Positions 1 through 5,063 of a stretch of DNA of 7,509 bases are shown in pieces. Source of the DNA: CAYLSO01 sp964386525 (GTDB lineage Bacteria > Eisenbacteria > RBG-16-71-46 > DASYSL01); contig CAYLSO010000048.1 of assembly GCA_964386525.1 (NCBI GenBank), forward strand, positions 1-7,509, written 5' to 3'. The notes beneath the pieces are model-generated. The model saw nothing but the letters and a program-made list of their open reading frames with translations, had not been told where the DNA came from and searched no databases. Position 1 is the first letter of the stretch, and every line of letters begins with the position of its first letter. The position numbers and the translations under genes were made by a program.

Positions 1-1477
1 CCTTGACCACCTCCATGTTCACCTTGTCGGGCTTGGCCACCGCCGCCGACTCGGCCACCGCCGGGTGCTCGAGCAGGGCCGACTCGATCTCGAAGGGCCC
101 CACCAGGTGGCCGCCGGTGTTGATGACGTCGTCGTCGCGCCCGACGAACCAGTAGTAGCCGTCCTCGTCGATGCTGGCGCGGTCGCCGCACAGGTACCAG
201 CCGTTCTTGAACTTGCTCTGGTAGGCGCCCGGGTTCTTCCAGTACTCGCGCATCATCGACGGCCAGCCGGGCTGCAGGGCGATGAGCCCCACCGCGCCCG
301 GGCGCGTGAGGGGCTCGTGCGTCTTGAGGTCGACCACGGTGGCGGTGATGCCGGGGAACGGCTTGCCCATCGAGCCCGGCTTGATCGGCATGCCCGGCCG
401 GTTGGTGATGACGATGCAGCCGGTCTCGGTCTGCCAGAAGGTGTCGTGGAAGGGCCGCCCGAAGGCCTCCTTCGACCAGATCACGGCCTCGGCGTTGAGC
501 GGCTCGCCGACGCTCGCCAGGTGGCGCAGCGAGCCGAGGTCGAACTTCTTCGCCGTCGGGGTGCCGTCGCGCATGAGCAGCCGGATGGCGGTGGGCGCCG
601 AGTACCAGACGGTGATGCGGTGCTTGGCGATGAAGGCGTACCAGCGCTCGCTGTTGAAGCCGGAGTCGAGCACGGCCTGGGTGGTGCCGTTCGACCACGG
701 GCCGATGATCCCGTACGAGGTGCCGGTGACCCAGCCCGGGTCGGCGTTGCACCAGTAGACGTCGTCGGGGCGCAGGTCGAGCACCACCTTGGCGGTCAGG
801 TACTGCGAGACGAGCGAGTAGTGCACGTGCTGGGCGCCCTTGGGCTGCCCGGTGGTCCCCGAGGTGTAGTGCAGCACCGAGGGCGACTCGGCGGTGGTCG
901 GGTGGACCTCGAACTCCTCCACCCGCGGCTCCCGGTCCAGCGCGAAGGCGCGCTCGCCGTCGCGCAGCTCCAGACCGTCGGCGTCCACCACCACGGCCAG
1001 CTTGAGCTGCGGCAGGCGGTCGCGGATCTTGCGCACCTTGTGGAGGTGCTTGCGCTGCGTGACGATGGCCGCGGTGCCGGCGTTCTCGAGCCGCGTCAGC
1101 AGCGACTCGTCGCCGAAGGCGGAGAACAGCGGCTGCACGATGCCGCCCATCTTGAGCACGCCGAGGAAGCCGATGTACAGCTCGGGGACGCGGTCCATGA
1201 ACAGGCAGATGCGGTCGCCCGGCGCCAGGCCGAGCCCCTGCAGGTGCCGCGCGAAGGTGTTGGTGAGCACGCGCAGGTCGTCGAAGCTGTAGACGCGGCC
1301 GTCGCCCTGCGCGTCCTCCCAGATCAGCGCCGGCTTGGCGGCGTGTCCGAGCCGGCAGATGCGGTCGCTGCAGTGCCAGCCGATGTTGATGAGGTCGCCC
1401 TTGCGATAGCCCAGATCCTGCTCGGCTCGCGACCAGCTGACCTGGTCGGGCAGGAGCGGGCCGCCGACGGTGTCCAT
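1..1477 (-). CDS. acsA: AMP-forming acyl-CoA synthetase, AcsA type (acetyl-CoA synthetase-like), C-terminus outside window
   Basis: This ANL-superfamily ligase activates a carboxylate, most likely acetate or another short acid, to acyl-AMP and then acyl-CoA in the cytoplasm. The reverse strand reads without a stop from ATG at 1477-1475 to the left edge, giving 492 codons. The ATP-binding P-loop YTSGTTGQPKG is at residues 204-214, WYSAPTAIR at 291-299, ASVGEPLN at 321-328, and FWQTETG at 347-353. The Trp in the last motif matches the residue that limits the acyl pocket of acetyl-CoA synthetases. WYLCGD is at 427-432 and the A8 hinge GRDDDVIN at 446-453. Bacillus AcsA has about 570 residues, so about 80 are missing here, including the catalytic lysine of motif A10. 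The start is supported by AAGGAGG eight bases upstream. One oddity is Leu458 in GGHLVGPFEIE, where Salmonella Acs has Arg526. The gene is divergent from the GNAT-led operon. A propionyl- or other short acyl-CoA ligase cannot be excluded. Confidence 0.88.
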   Translation of the reverse strand, partial: MDTVGGPLLPDQVSWSRAEQDLGYRKGDLINIGWHCSDRICRLGHAAKPALIWEDAQGDGRVYSFDDLRVLTNTFARHLQGLGLAPGDRICLFMDRVPELYIGFLGVLKMGGIVQPLFSAFGDESLLTRLENAGTAAIVTQRKHLHKVRKIRDRLPQLKLAVVVDADGLELRDGERAFALDREPRVEEFEVHPTTAESPSVLHYTSGTTGQPKGAQHVHYSLVSQYLTAKVVLDLRPDDVYWCNADPGWVTGTSYGIIGPWSNGTTQAVLDSGFNSERWYAFIAKHRITVWYSAPTAIRLLMRDGTPTAKKFDLGSLRHLASVGEPLNAEAVIWSKEAFGRPFHDTFWQTETGCIVITNRPGMPIKPGSMGKPFPGITATVVDLKTHEPLTRPGAVGLIALQPGWPSMMREYWKNPGAYQSKFKNGWYLCGDRASIDEDGYYWFVGRDDDVINTGGHLVGPFEIESALLEHPAVAESAAVAKPDKVNMEVVK

Positions 1478-1485
1478 CCTCTGCG

Positions 1486-1492
1486 CCTCCTT
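1486..1492 (-). promoter_or_regulatory. Shine-Dalgarno of the acyl-CoA synthetase
   Basis: The minus strand reads AAGGAGG, followed by eight bases and then ATG at 1477. It is a near-perfect anti-16S match and fixes the start codon of the synthetase. Confidence 0.75.
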
Positions 1493-1540
1493 CACCCTGC
1501 GGAGCGTCCGCGTTCGAGACACGGGGTCACGGCGTCCGGG

Positions 1541-1566
1541 CCGGGGGTCCCGCGGACGGGCCCCGG
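1541..1566 (-). repeat. Nested inverted repeat in the probable synthetase leader
   Basis: CCGGGG (1541-1546) pairs with CCCCGG (1561-1566). Inside it, GTCC (1547-1550) pairs with GGAC (1554-1557) around a CGC loop, leaving GGG (1558-1560) as a bulge. It would form a strong hairpin about 65 bases before the synthetase ATG if the leader is transcribed. No T-run follows on either strand, so it is not an intrinsic terminator. Chance pairing is common in such GC-rich DNA. Confidence 0.3.
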
Positions 1567-1686
1567 CGGCGTCCGGTGCGGCGCGCAGAACGGCCTGCCG
1601 GCCCGCCCCGGGAACGCGCCGGACCACGCCGCAGAGCCTTGGGGATCCCCCTGCTGGGTCGCACGTGAAGGTGGATTGCCACGCGC

Positions 1687-1692
1687 ATCCTA
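1687..1692 (-). promoter_or_regulatory. Weak candidate -10 for the synthetase
   Basis: The minus strand reads TAGGAT, one of the few AT-containing hexamers on the synthetase side of the intergenic region. The hexamer 17 bp upstream, TGGCGT, matches TTGACA poorly. If used, it would give a leader of about 200 nt that includes the inverted repeat at 1541-1566. This is speculative. Confidence 0.2.
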
Positions 1693-1852
1693 GCGCCGCC
1701 GCGGGGCGAACGCCAGAGGGAGCGCAAACGCGGCCGGCGCCGCTCGGGTTCACTGGCGCCAGACTCTCCCGGGGCCGGCGACAAGCCAGGCCGAACGCGC
1801 GCCATGACGCGCGAAAGACGCGCGCGCGATGCGGCCGCCGGCCACGCCGGTG

Positions 1853-1861
1853 TGCTAACCT
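1853..1861 (+). promoter_or_regulatory. Extended -10 for the rightward operon, probable leaderless start
   Basis: TG at 1853-1854, one base, then TAACCT at 1856-1861 form an extended -10 element (TGnTAnnnT type). A start seven to eight bases downstream falls on the A of ATG at 1869, predicting a leaderless mRNA. This fits the absence of any SD-like purine tract before that ATG. No good -35 hexamer is seen at the expected 1833-1838 position, as is common for extended -10 promoters. Confidence 0.45.
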
Positions 1862-1868
1862 GTGCGCG

Positions 1869-2642
1869 ATGAATCGCCCCCTTTCCCGCCCCGATCGCCG
1901 CGCGCCCTACGACTGGGACGCCGGAGAATACCTCTCCCCCGAGGAGGAGCGCATGATCGACGAACTGGAGGCCATGCTCCGGCCGCCCGCGCTGCCCATG
2001 GCCCCCTACCCCGCCAAGGCCATCCTGCTGGCGAGCGGCGAGACCATGGTGGTGCGCCAGGCGGCGGTCGACGAGGTCGACCAGATGCTCAAGATCATCC
2101 AGCCGCTGTCCTGGGTGAACCGCGACTACTACGACATCGTCTCGGCGCGCCTGTTCGCCGAGCTGCTGGGCTGGAAGACGCACCGGGTGCGCGACGAGTA
2201 CTGCCTGGTCGGGGTCATCGACGGCGTGCTGGCCGGCATCGTCAACGGCCGCCTCTTCGACGAGCGCCACGGCATCAGCTACCACACCCTGACGCTCAAG
2301 CGCGGCCTGCGCGTCGGCGCGCACCTCTTCGCCGCCAAGATGGAGCACCACGTCGAGTACCTCGGCCAGGACGAGGTGTGGATCGTGGCCGAGAGCCCCA
2401 TCGGGCACCGCCGCTGGATGATCGAGTACCCGCTCGACAAGAAGTTCGAGGTCCAGCACGAGCTGGGAGGCGCTCCCGCCTGGGTGCTCACCAAGGAGAC
2501 CTACCACAAGGCCAAGGCGCGCCTGGTCACCGGGTCGCGCCCGGTGTCGCCGGAGCTGCTCGCCCGCTCGTATCCCCTCCGCGAGCCCGATCTGCGCGCC
2601 ATGCTGGTGCAGATCGAGAACACGCTGGAGGCCCGGATATGA
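1869..2642 (+). CDS. GNAT-like (N-acetyltransferase-fold) protein of unknown substrate
   Basis: The protein has 257 residues. The first 50 or so are charged and proline-rich (YLSPEEERMIDELEAML at 21-37) and look like a family-specific extension. Residues 60-200 read like a degenerate GNAT fold: a first strand and helix (MVVRQAAVDEVDQML, 60-74), a central strand with turn (YCLVGVIDGVLAGIV, 111-125), another strand (GISYHTLTLKR, 135-145), then GLRVGAHLF (147-155), near where the acetyl-CoA pyrophosphate loop would lie but not a clean R/QxxGxG/A motif. The assignment is from fold-like pattern only. I chose ATG 1869 because coding character begins there and an extended -10 lies just upstream; the frame stays open back to 1470 but that part is intergenic in composition. 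Its stop overlaps the thiolase start by four bases, implying coupled translation. It may be a protein acyltransferase acting on the divergent AcsA-type ligase, or an accessory factor of the thiolase complex. Confidence 0.6.
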   Translation: MNRPLSRPDRRAPYDWDAGEYLSPEEERMIDELEAMLRPPALPMAPYPAKAILLASGETMVVRQAAVDEVDQMLKIIQPLSWVNRDYYDIVSARLFAELLGWKTHRVRDEYCLVGVIDGVLAGIVNGRLFDERHGISYHTLTLKRGLRVGAHLFAAKMEHHVEYLGQDEVWIVAESPIGHRRWMIEYPLDKKFEVQHELGGAPAWVLTKETYHKAKARLVTGSRPVSPELLARSYPLREPDLRAMLVQIENTLEARI

Positions 2643-3823
2643 GGGACGTCGCCATCGTCGGGATCGGCTCGACGCAGTTCGGGCGGGCGCAGTGGAGCCT
2701 GCTCAAGATGATGTGCGAGGCGTCGCACGAAGCCCTGGCCGACGCGGGCGCCGGCGAGCGTCGGCCGGACGCCGTCTACGTCGCCAACATGGGGGCGCCG
2801 CGCAACAACAAGATGGCCGGCCTGGCCAGCGCCCTGGTGGACCGCCTGAACCTCTACCCGGCCGGCGCCGAGACCATCGAGAACGGCCCGGCCTCGGGCG
2901 CCTCCGCGGTCAAGCACGGCCTGCACGCGGTGGCCTCCGGGATGTGCGACCTGGTGCTGGTGTGCGGCGGCGAGCGCATGCAGGAGGTCAACAACTTCGA
3001 GGCCACCGAGTTCGTCTCCTACCTCTCGCACCGCTACGCCGAGTACGTCTACGGCGTCACGCTGCCGGCCCTGGCCGGCCTGTTCGCCCGCCTCTACATG
3101 GAGCGCCACGGCGTGCGCCCCGAGCACCTCGCCATGGTGGCCATCAAGAACCACGCCAACGGGGCCAAGAACCCGCGCGCGCACCTGCGCATCCCGGTGA
3201 CCATGGAGGGCATCCTCACCGGGCCCGACGCGCACAACAACAACCCGTGGATCGCCGACCCCCTGCGCTTCTTCGACTGCTGCCCGGTGAGCGACGGCGC
3301 CTCGGCGGTGCTCCTGGCGCCGGCGGCGATGGCCAAGGAGTTCAAGCCGACGCCGGTGCGCATCGCCGGCATGGGCCAGGCCACCGACACGCACGCCGTG
3401 CACGAGCGGCCCGACCCCACCGAGCTGACGGCCGTGCGGCTGGCCGCGGAGCAGGCCTTCCGGATGGCGGGCCTGGCGCCCAAGGATATCCACGTGGCCG
3501 AACTGCACGACGCCTTCACCATCCTCGAGATCGCCGAGAGCGAGGAGGCGGGCTTCTTCCCCAAGGGGCAGGGGCACAAGGCGCTGGAGCGCGGCGAGAC
3601 GAAGATCGGCGGGCGGCTGCCCATCAACCCGTCGGGCGGGCTCAAGGCGCGCGGCCACCCGGTGGGCAACACCGGCGTCTCACAGATCGTCGAGCTGGTG
3701 CGGCAGTTGCGCGGCGAGGCCGGCGACTACCAGGTGCCGAACCAGCCCAAGAACGGCTTTGCGGTGAATTTCGGGGGCTTCGGCAACAACGTGCTGGCCA
3801 CCGTTCTCACGCGGGGGGTGTGA
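2639..3823 (+). CDS. Thiolase-fold protein (SCP2/SCP-x type) lacking the catalytic cysteines; candidate acyl-CoA C-C lyase/aldolase subunit
   Basis: The protein has 394 residues, normal for SCP2-type thiolases. It begins with the family's RDVAIVGIGSTQFG (2-15). The segment that should read CASG with the nucleophilic Cys reads ENGPASGASA (81-90), so the nucleophile is Pro84. The FDCCPVSDGAS block (212-222) is typical of SCP-x thiolases. The loop usually written HDCF reads HDAF (290-293), removing the second catalytic Cys. NPSGGLKARGHPVGNTG (330-346) keeps the second histidine, H340, and the final loop NFGGFGNN (377-384) has no Cys. Ordinary thiolysis or Claisen condensation through an acyl-Cys is therefore not expected. 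The oxyanion hole (H290, H340) is intact, so a CoA thioester can probably still be bound and polarised. The nearest known precedent is Ltp2, a cysteine-less thiolase-fold aldolase that works with a DUF35 partner, though Ltp2 has Tyr at the two His positions. GGAGG lies seven bases before the ATG. Confidence 0.85.
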   Translation: MRDVAIVGIGSTQFGRAQWSLLKMMCEASHEALADAGAGERRPDAVYVANMGAPRNNKMAGLASALVDRLNLYPAGAETIENGPASGASAVKHGLHAVASGMCDLVLVCGGERMQEVNNFEATEFVSYLSHRYAEYVYGVTLPALAGLFARLYMERHGVRPEHLAMVAIKNHANGAKNPRAHLRIPVTMEGILTGPDAHNNNPWIADPLRFFDCCPVSDGASAVLLAPAAMAKEFKPTPVRIAGMGQATDTHAVHERPDPTELTAVRLAAEQAFRMAGLAPKDIHVAELHDAFTILEIAESEEAGFFPKGQGHKALERGETKIGGRLPINPSGGLKARGHPVGNTGVSQIVELVRQLRGEAGDYQVPNQPKNGFAVNFGGFGNNVLATVLTRGV

Positions 3824-3824
3824 C

Positions 3825-4166
3825 ATGGCGCGCGACGTCGTGGAAGCCGCCAAGTGCAAGAATTGCGGTCGGCTCTCCTATCCGACGCACTTCTACTGCC
3901 CCGCCTGCCGCGGCACCGGGTTCGAGCCGGTGCCGGTGGCCGGCGAGGGCAAGCTGCTGACCTGGACGCGCGCCTACGCGCTGCCGCTCGACTTCTCCGA
4001 TCTCTACATCACGCTCGGCATCGTCGAGATGGACATGGGGGTGCGGGCCACCGGCCGGCTGGAGATCGCCGAGCCGCGGATCGGCGCGCGGGTGCGCGCC
4101 CGGGTCGGCAAGGTCCGCGAGACGGCGGGCAAGGACATCACCGGGCTGATCTTCACCGAGGTGTGA
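3825..4166 (+). CDS. DUF35-type zinc-ribbon/OB-fold protein, partner of the thiolase-fold subunit
   Basis: The protein has 113 residues. An N-terminal rubredoxin-like zinc ribbon is formed by C11-x2-C14 and C25-x2-C28 (KCKNCG ... YCPACRG). An OB-fold follows from about residue 38 (GEGKLLTWTRAYALP) to the end (GKDITGLIFTEV). This is the usual DUF35/Zn-ribbon OB architecture. Such proteins form complexes with thiolase-fold enzymes: archaeal thiolase/HMG-CoA synthase, BbsA with BbsB, PhlB with PhlC, and the DUF35 domain of ChsH2 with Ltp2. In several of these the OB domain helps hold CoA. The gene starts one base after the thiolase stop with only a G-run as SD, so it is surely co-translated and most likely a structural subunit of the same complex. 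All four zinc ligands are present. Confidence 0.88.
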   Translation: MARDVVEAAKCKNCGRLSYPTHFYCPACRGTGFEPVPVAGEGKLLTWTRAYALPLDFSDLYITLGIVEMDMGVRATGRLEIAEPRIGARVRARVGKVRETAGKDITGLIFTEV

Positions 4167-4187
4167 GCGGCGGCGCGGGGCCGCCGC
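4167..4187 (+). repeat. GC hairpin between DUF35 gene and hydroxylase genes
   Basis: GCGGCGG (4167-4173) and CCGCCGC (4181-4187) form a perfect 7-bp stem with a 7-nt loop, starting directly after the DUF35 stop codon. No T-run follows, so it is unlikely to be a terminator. It fills most of the only sizeable gap (36 nt) in the operon and could serve as an mRNA processing or stability element. It may also be chance in GC-rich DNA. Confidence 0.35.
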
Positions 4188-4202
4188 GCGAGAGGTGAGA
4201 CC

Positions 4203-5063
4203 ATGAGCAGCTTCCGTTACGAGCGGCCGGAGTCCGTGGCCCAGGCGACCGCGCTTCTGGCCGGGCCCCCCGGGCACGCCCGGGTCCTGGCCGGCGGCAC
4301 CGACCTGATGGTCGCGCTGCGCGCCGGCGCTGCCCGCCCCGAGCTGGTGGTGGACGTCAAGCGCATCCCCGGGCTCGCCGACATCGCCTGGACACCCGCT
4401 GGCGACCTGGTCCTCGGCGCCTGCGTCCTGGTGCAGGACATCGCCAAGGACGCGCGCATCCGCGGGGCCTTCCCGGCGCTCGCCGAGGGCGCCGGCGCGA
4501 TCGGCTCGCTGCAGATCCGCTCGCGAGCCACGGTGGGCGGCAACCTCGCCAACGCCTCGCCGTGCATGGACACCGCCCCCCCGCTGCTGGTGCTCGGCGC
4601 GCGGCTGCGCGTCGCGGGGACGGGCGGCGAGCGCGAGATCCCGCTGCCCGAGTTCTTCCGCGGCGTCAAGCAGACCGCGCTGGAGCCCGGCGAGATGGTC
4701 ACGGCGATCCTGGTGCCCCGGCCGGCGGCGGGACTGCGCAGCGCTTTCGACAAGGTCAAGCGCGTCGCCGGGCACGACCTGGCGCTGGTCAACGCGGCGG
4801 CCGCCTACGACCCCGGCGCCCGCGCCCTGCGCGTGGCCGTCGGCAGCTGCGGGACGACCCCGATGCTGGCCCCCGCCCTGGACGGCGTCGACGCCGCGGC
4901 CGACCCGGCGGAGGTCGGCGCGCGGCTGGCGGCCCTGGCGCTGGAGCGTGTCTGCCCGATCGACGACGTGCGCGCCTCGGCCGAGTACCGGCGCGACATG
5001 ACCGCCATGCTCTGCCGCCGCCTCGCCGAGCGGCTGCTGGGCGGCGCGCGGAGGCCGTCATGA
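4203..5063 (+). CDS. FAD-binding subunit of a xanthine-dehydrogenase-family molybdenum hydroxylase (CoxM/CutM type)
   Basis: The protein has 286 residues, the usual length for the medium subunit. It takes electrons from the two [2Fe-2S] clusters onto FAD and passes them to an external acceptor. FAD-binding signatures are AGGTDL (30-35) and TVGGNLANASP (110-120). The C-terminal CO-dehydrogenase flavoprotein domain ends with DDVRASAEYRRDM (254-266), typical of the family. Cysteines at 74, 121, 216, 251 and 271 do not form a cluster motif and there is no extra iron-sulfur insertion, so it is not HcrB of 4-hydroxybenzoyl-CoA reductase. AGAGGTGAG just upstream acts as the SD. Its TGA overlaps the next ATG (ATGA), as expected for subunits of one enzyme. 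The electron acceptor cannot be read from the sequence. Confidence 0.92.
   Translation: MSSFRYERPESVAQATALLAGPPGHARVLAGGTDLMVALRAGAARPELVVDVKRIPGLADIAWTPAGDLVLGACVLVQDIAKDARIRGAFPALAEGAGAIGSLQIRSRATVGGNLANASPCMDTAPPLLVLGARLRVAGTGGEREIPLPEFFRGVKQTALEPGEMVTAILVPRPAAGLRSAFDKVKRVAGHDLALVNAAAAYDPGARALRVAVGSCGTTPMLAPALDGVDAAADPAEVGARLAALALERVCPIDDVRASAEYRRDMTAMLCRRLAERLLGGARRPS
5050..5054 (+). promoter_or_regulatory. Shine-Dalgarno of the fused hydroxylase subunit
   Basis: GGAGG lies inside the end of the FAD-subunit gene, five bases before ATG 5060. It supports the start that overlaps the upstream stop by four bases. Confidence 0.6.

Larger units (their letters stand above)
1478..1868. other. Divergent intergenic region between synthetase and hydroxylase operon
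   Basis: These 391 bp contain no gene I can support. Open frames that cross it continue from shadows or from upstream extension of the GNAT-like gene. The region must carry both divergent promoters. Visible elements are the synthetase SD (1486-1492), a nested GC-rich inverted repeat (1541-1566), two perfect 10-bp palindromes (GGGGATCCCC at 1641-1650 and CTGGCGCCAG at 1753-1762), a weak leftward -10 (1687-1692), an 8-bp direct repeat with 11-bp period (GACGCGCG at 1806-1813 and 1817-1824) and a rightward extended -10 (1853-1861). No regulator gene is in the window, so no operator can be assigned to a protein. Confidence 0.6.

Noticed and set aside
1660..1690. Sigma-54 type promoter on the minus strand around TGGCAATCC
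   Set aside because: The GC half of the -24/-12 consensus is partly present, but no TTGC element lies at the right spacing.
65..1693. 542-codon open frame on the plus strand
   Set aside because: It is antisense to the acyl-CoA synthetase, whose P-loop and hinge motifs are unmistakable on the minus strand. The product has biased composition and no family pattern.
1470..1868. N-terminal extension of the GNAT-like gene back to 1470
   Set aside because: The frame is open only because of GC bias. The added 133 residues are Arg/Ala/Pro-rich, overlap the divergent synthetase start and SD, and would leave no room for promoters.
1862..2638. Upstream extension of the thiolase frame to 1862
   Set aside because: It would overlap the whole GNAT-like gene in another frame with Arg/Pro-rich sequence. 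The true start at 2639 has GGAGG and the typical RDVAIVGIG beginning.
2501..3658. 385-codon open frame on the minus strand
   Set aside because: It is the antisense shadow of the thiolase-fold gene, with repetitive His/Gly/Val/Arg composition.
2639..3823. Ordinary acetyl-CoA acetyltransferase or acetoacetyl-CoA thiolase
   Set aside because: The nucleophilic Cys is Pro and the acid/base Cys is Ala, so the standard ping-pong mechanism is not possible.
4203..5063. HcrB, beta subunit of 4-hydroxybenzoyl-CoA reductase
   Set aside because: There is no four-cysteine insertion for the extra [4Fe-4S] cluster and the length is that of plain CoxM-type subunits.
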